Source of the DNA: Sulfurospirillum oryzae
GTDB lineage: Bacteria; Campylobacterota; Campylobacteria; Campylobacterales; Sulfurospirillaceae
Direction: 5' to 3'
DNA length: 64,000 nt
Assembly (NCBI RefSeq): GCF_025770725.1
Contig: NZ_JANZKZ010000001.1
Span: 837,532-901,531, forward strand
Shown: positions 48,558-57,327 of the stretch, one piece after another
Position numbering within the stretch: position 1 is the stretch's first letter
Layout of the letters: each line of letters opens with the position of its first letter
The notes under the pieces: model-generated
Seen by the model: the letters and a program-made list of their open reading frames with translations, nothing else
Database searches by the model: none
What the model was told of the DNA's origin: nothing
Made by a program: the position numbers and the translations under genes

Positions 48558-50774
48558 TTATCCTTTGGTGGTGTGTACAAAAACACCATTAAATGCTGTA
48601 GGTGGGAAGGCAATGTAATGCGAACAACGCTCTATATAAATAGGGTAGAGTGCATAGTTGGTTTTAGTCTCTTGTTTTTGTAATGCTTCAAATAAACAAA
48701 GAGCCTCCGCAAAGCGCGCCTCTTTGTAAAGGGCTATCGCGTCATGATGCAATGTTAGCTCCTCTTGGAGTGCTTCATAGCTCACCGTATAGAGTGGCTC
48801 TTGTTGGGGGGTGTCAAAGTCATGGATTTGCCATACTTCTACAGGCTCACTTTTGCCTTTAACGGTGACCAAGTCCAAGAAACGAAAAATGTAATCGCCT
48901 TTGAGCTGGGCTTTGGTGAAGTTTGAAATCGTAAGGTGAGAGTTGTAATACTTACACAAAGATTCAAGACGGGAGCCAAGATTGATAGGATCGCCAATAA
49001 CGGTATAGTCACTTCTACTGCTCGTTCCCATTTCGCCGACAATGGCAACACCGGTATTAATACCAATACCAATATCGATGATAGGTATCCCTTTTTCCTC
49101 TGCCATAGCGGTTACTTTGTCAAACTCAGGGTTATCTTTAAGTGCGGCATTGAGTGTTTTAAGATGGTGAAGTTGTTGCAATGCCGCAGTCACAGCTTTA
49201 TCCGCGTGATCTTCGATGCTAATAGGAGCATTCCAATATGCCATAATCGCATCACCAATAAATTTATCGACCGTGCCACCGGAGCGAATAATAATCTGAC
49301 TCATAGGATCCATATAAGCATTCATAAGATGAATCAGTTTTTTTGCGTCGCCTGCGGCTTCGGAGATAGCGGTAAAGTTACGCACATCGGAGAAGAAAAT
49401 AGTGATCTCTTTTTCGATACCTTGCAAAACGTCATCTTCGCTCGCAAGAATATTATTCATAACCGCTGGACTTACTTTACTGGCAAATTTATGTTTGATA
49501 AGCTCTTTTTGGCGTATTTCTAAAAAGTAGTTGATCGCTTGCCCTACGATAAAAAGAATATTGATTGCCGCTAATGGCAAAATGGTATTGAGTAAAATGC
49601 CTTGATAAACCATGCAGTAGTAGTGCGCCACAATCACGATGAGGTTGAGTGCAACAAGAGCTACAAAGCTAAAAAATGCGCTAGGAAAGAGTAAAATTGC
49701 TAAGGTCAAGAGTGAAAGCAATACGATACTGAGTATATCAACACCTAATGCCCAAATGGGTTTAGCAATGTAATCTTGATGAAGTATGTTATCAATCGCA
49801 TTGGCATGCACTTCGACACCGGCATAAACACTTTCAAATGGGGTACTTCTAAGATCTAAAAGACCCGCTGCGGAAGTTCCCAAAAGAGCGATTTTATCTT
49901 TTACATGTAAAGGATCAACGCTGTTGTTATAGACGTCAATGGCTGAAATATAACGGTAGCTATTTTGACCTCCGCGGTAATTGACCATCAAGCGTCCAAA
50001 AAAATCTGTGGGGATGACATGCTCTCCAATCTCAATTTGACGAAGTCCACTCTCATCATAGACAATGTTGACTCTCTTCTCACCGAGTAAAATGCGTACC
50101 ATTTCAAGACTTAGCGAAGGATAGAGCACGCCGTCATATTCCATGACCAAAGGAATGCTTCGCACAATGCCGTCATTATCAGGAACGGTATTGAAATAGC
50201 CGCTTGAATAGGCTTGTTTTTGAATCTGAGGGATGTTCAAAATTGCACGGTATGGTTTGATCAACGATGAGTGTTTTGGGCGATTTTGTTCCACAATGGT
50301 TGCTGCTGATTTTGGACTTCCCTCTGGCTCGATAGAATCAGGTGTAAGCGCAAAAACATAACCGACAATTGTAGGCGTGTTGGCGATGGTTTCGGCAAAA
50401 ATAGCGTCGTAATCGGGTACATTGTTATGGGGTAATCCCAACTGTGATAAAACCTTTTGAGGCGAGCTGTTATCGGCTTCGGCAAAAACTACATCAAGTC
50501 CGACAATGGCAACGCCAAGATTGGAGAGATTTTCCAGAAGTTTTGCTACTTTATCACGGCTCCAAGGCCATTGACCTAGTGCTTTGAGGCTCTTTTCATC
50601 GATGTCGATAATGACAATATTCTCATCGCCCTTAATTTCACCTCTACTTTGAAGCATTCTGTCTTTGATTTTATACTCAAAAGGAAGCCAAAAAGAGCTG
50701 TAGTAGAGGTAGCCTACAACACTTCCCACCATAACGATCAAGGTAAAAAGAATTTGCAGTAGGCTTTTGCGCAT
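48558..50774 (-). CDS. CHASE2-domain class III adenylate cyclase
   Basis: 738 residues: membrane helix (6-26), extracytoplasmic CHASE2 sensor (about 35-330), three membrane helices (341-417), then a class III cyclase domain (about 455-625) and a 110-residue helical tail. The catalytic set is complete: metal Asp463 and Asp508, adenine-selecting Lys504 and Asp595, transition-state Asn598 and Arg602. It should make cAMP in response to an envelope signal. Lies 3 bases after the barrel gene. Confidence 0.92.
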   Translation of the reverse strand: MRKSLLQILFTLIVMVGSVVGYLYYSSFWLPFEYKIKDRMLQSRGEIKGDENIVIIDIDEKSLKALGQWPWSRDKVAKLLENLSNLGVAIVGLDVVFAEADNSSPQKVLSQLGLPHNNVPDYDAIFAETIANTPTIVGYVFALTPDSIEPEGSPKSAATIVEQNRPKHSSLIKPYRAILNIPQIQKQAYSSGYFNTVPDNDGIVRSIPLVMEYDGVLYPSLSLEMVRILLGEKRVNIVYDESGLRQIEIGEHVIPTDFFGRLMVNYRGGQNSYRYISAIDVYNNSVDPLHVKDKIALLGTSAAGLLDLRSTPFESVYAGVEVHANAIDNILHQDYIAKPIWALGVDILSIVLLSLLTLAILLFPSAFFSFVALVALNLIVIVAHYYCMVYQGILLNTILPLAAINILFIVGQAINYFLEIRQKELIKHKFASKVSPAVMNNILASEDDVLQGIEKEITIFFSDVRNFTAISEAAGDAKKLIHLMNAYMDPMSQIIIRSGGTVDKFIGDAIMAYWNAPISIEDHADKAVTAALQQLHHLKTLNAALKDNPEFDKVTAMAEEKGIPIIDIGIGINTGVAIVGEMGTSSRSDYTVIGDPINLGSRLESLCKYYNSHLTISNFTKAQLKGDYIFRFLDLVTVKGKSEPVEVWQIHDFDTPQQEPLYTVSYEALQEELTLHHDAIALYKEARFAEALCLFEALQKQETKTNYALYPIYIERCSHYIAFPPTAFNGVFVHTTKG

Positions 50775-50777
50775 AGA

Positions 50778-52082
50778 CTAGAACGTCCACATAATACTAG
50801 CGAGAGCGTTTATTTTGTCGTAGTCGTATGGATCATGGTTAGAGTGGTTGTTGCTGTACATCACACTGGCTCCCAAAGAGAGGTTTTTTTGAAGTGTGTA
50901 GCCAAAAGAGAGTTCATACTGGTCTTTGTCATCTTGGCGTTTAGTAAGAAAAATGGCATCCACGTCGTCATAATTGGTCGAAGTACGGGTATAGCCAAAA
51001 GAACTTCGGAAATCTTTGGTGAACTCTTTAGAAAGATCAAATCCGTATTTCCACTCTTTGTTTTGCACATCGGTTCGTACTTCTTCAACTTCTTTGTTGA
51101 TGCCATAACTGGTATGAAGTCCTAAGGCAAAAAGGTTTTCACCGATGATACGTCGATAATTGATAAAGAGCAAATGTGCATTGACATCGTATGTCTCATC
51201 GTGGTAATAGCCTCGCTTAAAGCTATAGCCTCCCTCAATTTGAGAGAGCGGATCAAGAAGATAACTGCTTTTAATGCCTGCTCCAACATTGGCGAGATAG
51301 CCCTTGCCATCGATATAAACACGATCAAATGTGACAGGAAGTGCTACGGTTGTTTTATCTTCACTCCACGTTGGGGCACTGGAGAGTGAAAAGAGTACCA
51401 GATTGTTTTTGCTGGATTGGGAGTAAAGTTTGTCGTATGCTACAAAGCTATTTTCCAAGCTCCAACCACCACGATCACCAAAGTCATAGCTGTGGTTTAA
51501 AACAAAGGTTGAAAAACCATAGCCATCGCCTTTTTTATCATTGCCTGAAATTGGAATGTCTAAAGCGGGAAGTGTGAACTGTTTTGCGCCAATATCGTTA
51601 TTGACATTGCTATCGTATCCACCACCTACAATGAGTGCTCCACTGAAGTGATGGCGGCTCATGCTCTCGTCAATTTTACGTTTAAACGTCGTGGCAGAAT
51701 CTCGCACATCGTTTGGAAGCTGGTCATTTAAAACTAAGTCTAGCTCTATTTGAGCCAGTTCTAACTCTTGACGCTCATAGTAAAGGCGAGCTAATTCAAG
51801 ATGTGTTCGTGTGTGTTTGGGATTGAGTATGAGTACACGATCAAAGGCTGCAACAGCTGTGTCATATTGGCGAAGTTCTAGAGCACAACGCCCAAAGAGA
51901 AAGTTTATCTCAGTGTTCTCAGGTGTTTGATCGGAAAGTTTCTCAAATAATGGGTAGGCTGTGGCAAAGTCATTTTGAGCATAAGCTTTTTGTGCGGAGT
52001 TATAAAGCTCCCCAGAAGTAGGTTCTTGTGCCAAAAGTTGTGTACCAAGAAGTGCAATGATTGCAATATGTGAGAATTTCAT
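50778..52082 (-). CDS. TPR plus outer-membrane beta-barrel protein (Slam-like layout)
   Basis: 434 residues: signal peptide (MKFSHIAIIALLGTQLLA), TPR region (about 22-135; AYAQNDFATAYPLFEKLSDQTPENTEINFLFGRCALE and following repeats), then about 290 residues of alternating amphipathic strands (GGGYDSNVNND, SFGYTRTSTNYDD, LSFGYTLQKNLSLGASVMYSN) ending in Phe (ASIMWTF), as outer-membrane barrels do. N-terminal TPR with C-terminal barrel is the layout of surface lipoprotein assembly modulators (Slam/DUF560). It overlaps the FecR gene upstream by one base (TAATG). Confidence 0.78.
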   Translation of the reverse strand: MKFSHIAIIALLGTQLLAQEPTSGELYNSAQKAYAQNDFATAYPLFEKLSDQTPENTEINFLFGRCALELRQYDTAVAAFDRVLILNPKHTRTHLELARLYYERQELELAQIELDLVLNDQLPNDVRDSATTFKRKIDESMSRHHFSGALIVGGGYDSNVNNDIGAKQFTLPALDIPISGNDKKGDGYGFSTFVLNHSYDFGDRGGWSLENSFVAYDKLYSQSSKNNLVLFSLSSAPTWSEDKTTVALPVTFDRVYIDGKGYLANVGAGIKSSYLLDPLSQIEGGYSFKRGYYHDETYDVNAHLLFINYRRIIGENLFALGLHTSYGINKEVEEVRTDVQNKEWKYGFDLSKEFTKDFRSSFGYTRTSTNYDDVDAIFLTKRQDDKDQYELSFGYTLQKNLSLGASVMYSNNHSNHDPYDYDKINALASIMWTF

Positions 52083-53839
52083 TATTTTACCGCCTTAAAA
52101 ACGCCTATCGCCGTTTGTGAATCTGCTTTTAGTTTAAATGTTCCACCTACTGCTTGGGCAGATGAACCATAGAATTGACCTTTAACTGATGTAATACTGG
52201 TATTGCTTGGTGTGCCATTAATGGAAATTTCACCTTCAGAAGCAGCAAAGCCACTTCCAGATGCGCTTGTGCTAAAGAGGTTAGCAGACCACACTTGAGG
52301 CGTTGTTTGGCTGGTTTGGAATTGAATAGACCCAGAGCTAAGGCTACCGCATCCTCCACCAAAATCGAAATTCAACGCAATGGCATTATTGGTCGTAGGG
52401 TCAATATTATAGCTATTGCCACCATCGATGACAGAGCCGATAACATGTCCATTGTAAGTGTAATTTGTCGTAGTTGCATCACCAATTTTTGTTGTAACAT
52501 ACGCACTTGCGGAAGCAGCATCTTTGCCTGCAACCCAGTAGCTCATAGTAGGTAGAAGTGTGCTATCATCATTAACTTTCATTGCCCAGTATCCCCAAGA
52601 GACATAGTCGTTTGCATAGGTATTGTCCGTTTGCATCCAACCTGCTTGGTTATCAAAATTTTTGATGGCAAAACGATTGATATCTTTATAGGTCATCGTT
52701 GCGCTATTAGCTGCCTTGATTAAAGAAACTGGCTCAGAGACTTCACGGTAAAGTGAAATAGCACCACTGGAAATACTATCATTACTCGTATCAAGGCTAA
52801 GTGTTAGGGTGTCTTCTATACTGTTTGCAATACCATCAAAAAGATATTTGGAAGTTGCTAAACCGCTAAGTGTGACAGTTCCAGCATGGGTAGATGACGA
52901 TTGAAGGGTTGGACTGAAAACAGGGTAAAAACTATCACTGTAATTGTCAATTTGGTTTGTAAAATGAGTGTAAGTATTTGCTAGCTGGCTGGTTTGAGAA
53001 GCTTGTTCTACAACGGGTGGAGCTGCTGTTATTGCAGGTGTTTGTGCTGTCGCCTGAGACGGAGCAGAGCTACCTTGAGATTGTGCTGATGGCGATAGTG
53101 GTTGATTTAATTGTTGTAGTTGAGCCGGTGTTAAAGGTGCAGGTGGTGTTGGTGCGAAATTTAGAGAGACAATCGTAAAAGAACCTGCAGATACAGGGAC
53201 GCTACCATGAGGATTAGTGACAACAATCGCACCTGAATAACACCCAATTAAATCGGGTCTTACTGGTGGCGGTGGCGGTGGTGCAAATGATGAACTAAAC
53301 TGTAAGGGACCTGCTTGATTCAGAATTTGTGTACCACCATGATTGGTGATAACAATTTGCCCTACGCCACCGTCCGAATCGGATAGAAGTGACACGTAAT
53401 TTTGCCCATTCTCATATCCCGCAGACCCTGCTACAGTTGTTCCACGAATACCAATGGTCGCTGTTTTTGTTTCTAAATTAAAATTCTCTGGCGCTTTTTT
53501 ACCAATTTCGCCTGTAATACTTTTAAACGTACCTTGATTGAATTTGAATTTTGCTTTTGGTTGCTGTGCATCATTAAGATATTCTTGAATATCCAAGACA
53601 CTCGAGCTTCCAAGTGTAATAACGGTTTTATCTTCAAACGTTAATTGAATTTGACTGTTATTGCTCGTAACAATCATATCATGTTCTTCAATATGAGAGT
53701 TTGTGGAGAGCTTAATAGTTTGATTATCTCTCGATGCAGCGGCTTCTCCCTTCAAAAGAGAGACTTTTCCAATAGATGCCCATACCTGTGTCACCAATAG
53801 AAGACACATAAAAATACCTAAACGCCCCCATTTAGACAT
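52082..53839 (-). CDS. Secreted FecR-domain protein with TbpB-barrel-like C-terminus (second copy)
   Basis: 585 residues: signal peptide (MSKWGRLGIFMCLLLVTQVWA, no lipobox Cys), FecR domain (about 25-135; EEHDMIVTSNNSQIQLTFEDK and ETKTATIGIRGTTVAG), a Pro/Gln/Ala-rich linker (about 190-290), and a beta-rich region (about 315-585) with SWGYWAMKVND, YWVAGKDA, LNFDFGGGCGSL. It ends VKGQFYGSSAQAVGGTFKL-x8-AIGVFKAVK, where FYGxxAxxxGGxF is the hallmark of the transferrin-binding-protein B barrel. Paralogue of the upstream gene. First of a tightly packed run (1-base overlap, then gaps of 3 and 2 bases). Confidence 0.8.
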   Translation of the reverse strand: MSKWGRLGIFMCLLLVTQVWASIGKVSLLKGEAAASRDNQTIKLSTNSHIEEHDMIVTSNNSQIQLTFEDKTVITLGSSSVLDIQEYLNDAQQPKAKFKFNQGTFKSITGEIGKKAPENFNLETKTATIGIRGTTVAGSAGYENGQNYVSLLSDSDGGVGQIVITNHGGTQILNQAGPLQFSSSFAPPPPPPVRPDLIGCYSGAIVVTNPHGSVPVSAGSFTIVSLNFAPTPPAPLTPAQLQQLNQPLSPSAQSQGSSAPSQATAQTPAITAAPPVVEQASQTSQLANTYTHFTNQIDNYSDSFYPVFSPTLQSSSTHAGTVTLSGLATSKYLFDGIANSIEDTLTLSLDTSNDSISSGAISLYREVSEPVSLIKAANSATMTYKDINRFAIKNFDNQAGWMQTDNTYANDYVSWGYWAMKVNDDSTLLPTMSYWVAGKDAASASAYVTTKIGDATTTNYTYNGHVIGSVIDGGNSYNIDPTTNNAIALNFDFGGGCGSLSSGSIQFQTSQTTPQVWSANLFSTSASGSGFAASEGEISINGTPSNTSITSVKGQFYGSSAQAVGGTFKLKADSQTAIGVFKAVK

Positions 53840-53986
53840 TGTTTTCTCCTAAACTTATAGTGTAATACCTATTCTATGAAAAAATTTCTTAAACTCTTAT
53901 TGGTACTTTTGCACGCTGTTTACATGTAAAGATGAAGCAGGTATTTTTTGCCAGAATATAGAGGTATAAAGCTTTTCTACTGAAAA

Positions 53987-54030
53987 GGATGATTGCGTTA
54001 AAAGCTTTGTGCTAAGAAACGCAATTATCC
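53987..54030 (-). terminator. Partial terminator between the two FecR genes
   Basis: GGATGATTGCGTT (53987-53999) and AACGCAATTATCC (54018-54030) pair over 12 of 13 positions around an 18-base loop. On the minus strand the stem is followed by TTTT, 19 bases past the stop of the upstream FecR gene. It would make the first FecR protein more abundant than the rest of the operon. Confidence 0.65.
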
Positions 54031-54049
54031 TAATAAATGTGAGTTTTAA

Positions 54050-55873
54050 TTATCGTGTTGCTTTAAAAACACCTGTTGCCGTGTTGGAACCCGATGTTGC
54101 ACTAAATGTACCGCCAGTTGCTTGAGCGGATGTTCCATAGAATTGACCATTGATTATGCTGGTGCTTGTACTATCTGTGATACTATTTACAGCCACATTA
54201 GCTATATTTGAGATGGAAAAGCTACCGCTTCCAACCGTACCAGAAGGGGTAATTTTCCATAATTCTGGTGTTGATTGGCTCGTTTGAAATTTAATGTAGC
54301 TAGTATTTTTAAGGGTGCCATTTCCTCCACCAAAATCAAAATTTAATTTGACATCATTATTTCTAGTAGGGTCAATGTTATAACTATTGGTTCCGTCACT
54401 GACTGAACCAATAACATGCCCATTGTAAGAGTAAGTAGTTGTATGATTTTTAGCAATCAATGTATTTATATGGCTATTTGCACTATCGGAATTAAGACCT
54501 GCAACCCAATAGTTAGCAGAGGCAAGAAGTTTACTGTCATCATTGAGATTAATGGCCCAATATCCCCATGAAACATAGTCATTGGCATAAGTGTTTTTTG
54601 TAATAATCCACCCTTGGTAGTTATCAAAATCTTTGATAGCAAATCTATTGAGCTTTTTGTAAGTCATGGTAGAAGCGTCGCTGGATTTGGCTAAATCTAT
54701 CACCAACGAACCGATACGATCCAGTGTAATGTAGCTGTAGGTGTCACTAAGGCTATTAGTACCACTTTGGATTGAAAGCATAAAAGTATCGTTTATGCTA
54801 GAACGTGTTTCTCCATTGCTAGTATACGATGATGTGGCAAAACCGCTCAAATTAACGGTTCCTACATTACGAGAAGATGCTTGAAGGCGTGGGTTATTGA
54901 ATGTTGGATAATAAAAATGGCTGCTAGCGGATAAAACTTCATTGACTGTATCGGCAACATCAGCATCTTCAATATCATTAATCTGTGTAGCGATATTGGC
55001 TGTTGCTAGCACTTGTTGATTGGTTTGCGTGACTTGTGCTGTGTTACTACTAACAATTTGATGTGCAAGTCCCGCATCTGTTGCTGTTGTCTGAATAGGC
55101 TGAGAAACAGAAACAGTTTGCGCTGTGTTACTACTAACAATTTGATGTGCAGGTCCCGCATCCGTTGCTGTTGCCTGAATAGGCTGAGAAACAGAAGCGG
55201 TTTGAGTAGAAACTTGCTCTGCTGAAAGTGGTGGCAGTGCATCTGATGACGGTGTATGTGTAGCAAGTGGAGCAGATGGCGCAGGTTGACTACTCATCAG
55301 TAATGCTGGAGTTAGTACAACTGCTGGTGTTGGTGCTTGGGTTTTTGATACGGTGGTTTGAAAACCAGCATTAACTGCTACGGTAGCTCCAGCATTACTG
55401 ACGACAATGCGTCCACTACTACAGCCAATAATATCAGGCGCTTCGCCTTGACCGATTTGACCGACAACTGTTGTTCCACGAATACCAATCGTTGCAGTTT
55501 TAGTTTCAAGGTTAAAGTTTTCAGGAGCTTTTTTGCCAATTTGTCCTGTAATACTTTTAAATGTACCTTGGCTAAATTTGAATTTTGCTTTAGGATCTTG
55601 TGCGTCATTCAGATACTCTTTGATGTCTAAAACACTCTCACTACCCAGGGTAATGACGGTTTTATCTTCAAATGTCAATTGAATTTGGCTATTTGCACGT
55701 GTTGTAATAATATCGTGTTCTTCGAGTGTTGTTCCATTGGCAAGTGAAATTGTTTGATTATTGCGATTTGCAATGGCTTCTCCCTTCAAAAGAGAGACCT
55801 TTCCAATAGATGCCCATACCTGTGTCGCTAAGAAAAGACACATAAAAATACCTAAACGCCCCCATTTAGACAT
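54050..55873 (-). CDS. Secreted FecR-domain protein with TbpB-barrel-like C-terminus (first copy)
   Basis: 607 residues with the same plan as its neighbour: signal peptide MSKWGRLGIFMCLFLATQVWA, FecR domain (to about 135), low-complexity linker with a duplicated 28-residue unit (about 220-285), and a beta-rich region ending INGQFYGTSAQATGGTF-x10-TGVFKATR. The frame extends 29 codons upstream, but the ATG at 55873 with GGAGAAAAC aligns with the paralogue's start. The first 85 bases of the two genes, plus the ribosome site, are nearly identical, so duplication or gene conversion is recent there, while the C-terminal halves have diverged. Confidence 0.8.
   Translation of the reverse strand: MSKWGRLGIFMCLFLATQVWASIGKVSLLKGEAIANRNNQTISLANGTTLEEHDIITTRANSQIQLTFEDKTVITLGSESVLDIKEYLNDAQDPKAKFKFSQGTFKSITGQIGKKAPENFNLETKTATIGIRGTTVVGQIGQGEAPDIIGCSSGRIVVSNAGATVAVNAGFQTTVSKTQAPTPAVVLTPALLMSSQPAPSAPLATHTPSSDALPPLSAEQVSTQTASVSQPIQATATDAGPAHQIVSSNTAQTVSVSQPIQTTATDAGLAHQIVSSNTAQVTQTNQQVLATANIATQINDIEDADVADTVNEVLSASSHFYYPTFNNPRLQASSRNVGTVNLSGFATSSYTSNGETRSSINDTFMLSIQSGTNSLSDTYSYITLDRIGSLVIDLAKSSDASTMTYKKLNRFAIKDFDNYQGWIITKNTYANDYVSWGYWAINLNDDSKLLASANYWVAGLNSDSANSHINTLIAKNHTTTYSYNGHVIGSVSDGTNSYNIDPTRNNDVKLNFDFGGGNGTLKNTSYIKFQTSQSTPELWKITPSGTVGSGSFSISNIANVAVNSITDSTSTSIINGQFYGTSAQATGGTFSATSGSNTATGVFKATR
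55038..55205 (-). repeat. 84-bp tandem duplication in the FecR linker
   Basis: 55038-55121 and 55122-55205 are near-identical, each encoding 28 residues around SVSQPIQ-x-TATDAG-x-AHQIVSSN. The unit length is a multiple of three, so copy number can change without a frameshift. Confidence 0.9.
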
Positions 55874-56269
55874 TGTTTTCTCCTGTATATTCAGTCTTTG
55901 AATCCATAACTCAAAACTGTTTGTTAGAACCGTAAAGTTTTTATGGTTGTCCAGCTTCAAAAAATAATTTAAAGCATAGACTCATGAGTGTTAGAAACTT
56001 TCTTAAAAAGTTACCAACTACAGATTATATTTTATCGGAACGTTAGCGATGAAACGGTCTACTTTTGTACGGTTCAGATGTGACTTTGATATGACTTAAG
56101 GGATAAAAAGCCAAAAAATGTTAAATATTTTAAATATTGATGCGTTTGAGAATAGTCTTAGCTCCCAATAAAGAGGTGTAAGAATAACTTTACATGTAAA
56201 GGTTAAACAGACACTTTTTAGGCAGTGCAGAGTATAATTTTTGGAAAAATAGTGGACATTAAGACTTAC
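55874..56269. other. Divergent intergenic region FecR operon / bioC
   Basis: About 396 bases without a gene. A minus-strand TATAAT (plus ATTATA, 56024-56029) is a candidate FecR-operon promoter, implying a leader of some 145 bases. The palindrome ACTCATGAGT lies at 55980-55989 in that leader. A TTTACATGTAAA lies at 56189-56200, and the bioC -10 TATAAT at 56233-56238. No sigma-54 site was seen. Confidence 0.5.
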
Positions 56270-56989
56270 ATGATTGCAAAACATATTAAAGAATTCTCAA
56301 AAAATGCCCATAGCTACGATGACTATACCTCCTTACAACAAGAAGTAGCGCGTTATTTAATCTCTCGCATTACAACGAAACCTACAAAAGTCTTGGATTT
56401 AGGGTGTGGAAGTGGTGCAGTCTTTAAAAATATCCCATGGAAAATAAGCCAATTTACGGGAGTGGACAATGCTCTTGGCATGTGTGAACTTCATCCTACA
56501 TGTAAAGAGATTGAAATCATTTGTGAGGATTTTGAATCGCCTTTTTTACTCTCTCGCCTAAACCCACCGTACGATCTTTTGATCTCCTCTTCTGCTCTGC
56601 AGTGGGCAAATGACATTGAAGCTTTAGTTGCTCAAATGAGCTTTACATGTAAAGAGGGCGCATTTGCTATTTTTACCGATAAAACGTTTGAAACCATCTA
56701 TACAATGAGTGATCGCATCACTTTTTTACCAAGCGCAACCACGTTGGTTCACATGTTTGAAAAATACTTTACATGTAACTATGAAATCAAAACATTTCGA
56801 CTTTTTTTTGAGGACAACCTCTCCAAGTTCCGTTACATTAAAAGAAGCGGTGTAAGTGGCGGTGAAAAAAGTTTGAGTGTCGCACAAACTAAAGCATTAA
56901 TTCAAAATTATCCATACGACTATCTTGAGTTTGAGGTGCTTTTTATTTGGGGTGTGTCAAATGAGTTTCAAAAGGTAAATAAAATATAA
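56270..56989 (+). CDS. bioC: Malonyl-ACP O-methyltransferase BioC (probable)
   Basis: 239-residue SAM-dependent methyltransferase: motif I VLDLGCGSGAVF, and the BioC-typical SSSALQWANDIEALVAQMSFTCKEGAFAIFTDK with an N-terminal region (FSKNAHSYDDYTSLQQEVARYL) like other BioC proteins. It would methylate malonyl-ACP to start pimelate synthesis for biotin. ATG at 56270 is preferred over GTG at 56225, which overlaps the promoter; GTG 56252 is possible. Three TACATGTA copies lie inside the gene. It stands alone, without other bio genes. Confidence 0.8.
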   Translation: MIAKHIKEFSKNAHSYDDYTSLQQEVARYLISRITTKPTKVLDLGCGSGAVFKNIPWKISQFTGVDNALGMCELHPTCKEIEIICEDFESPFLLSRLNPPYDLLISSSALQWANDIEALVAQMSFTCKEGAFAIFTDKTFETIYTMSDRITFLPSATTLVHMFEKYFTCNYEIKTFRLFFEDNLSKFRYIKRSGVSGGEKSLSVAQTKALIQNYPYDYLEFEVLFIWGVSNEFQKVNKI

Positions 56990-57327
56990 CCAAACTTTAT
57001 ACATCCCCTTAAAATCACTACTCTAACCTTAAAAAAAATAATTGAATGTTTTTTGTTTTTTTTAACCAAAATGGCAAAAAAATGGCAAAAAAAGTTTATA
57101 AAAATTTACCTTTATAAGAAAAATGTCGGAAAATAACCAAAGTTTTACCACTTTATAAATCTCGTAAAATAGGGCATTTGCTCCATAATATTACGTTTTG
57201 GATACTTTTTTTTACCTTTTGTAAGTTCTTTCTAAGATTTAACCTTTACAATGGATATACAAAGACACACTTTTAGATGTGATTTGAAAGTGTGAACCTT
57301 AAAGGCAAAAGATTACAAGGAGACGCG
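56990..57327 (+). other. Leader region of the psr operon
   Basis: About 338 AT-rich bases without a gene. It holds the direct repeat ATGGCAAAAAA (57071-57081) and ATGGCAAAA (57082-57090), which together make a sigma-54-like site, and an AAGGAG ribosome site before the ATG at 57328. No terminator for bioC is evident. Confidence 0.5.
57072..57087 (+). promoter_or_regulatory. Sigma-54-like site upstream of psrA
   Basis: TGGCAAAAAAATGGCA has GG at -24 and GC at -12 in exact spacing; the -12 part is TGGCA instead of TTGCA. It arises from a direct repeat, so chance is possible. The start codon is 240 bases downstream. Confidence 0.4.

Noticed and set aside
55038..55205. CRISPR-like repeat
   Set aside because: Two adjacent 84-base in-frame units without spacers inside a coding region; it is a tandem duplication.
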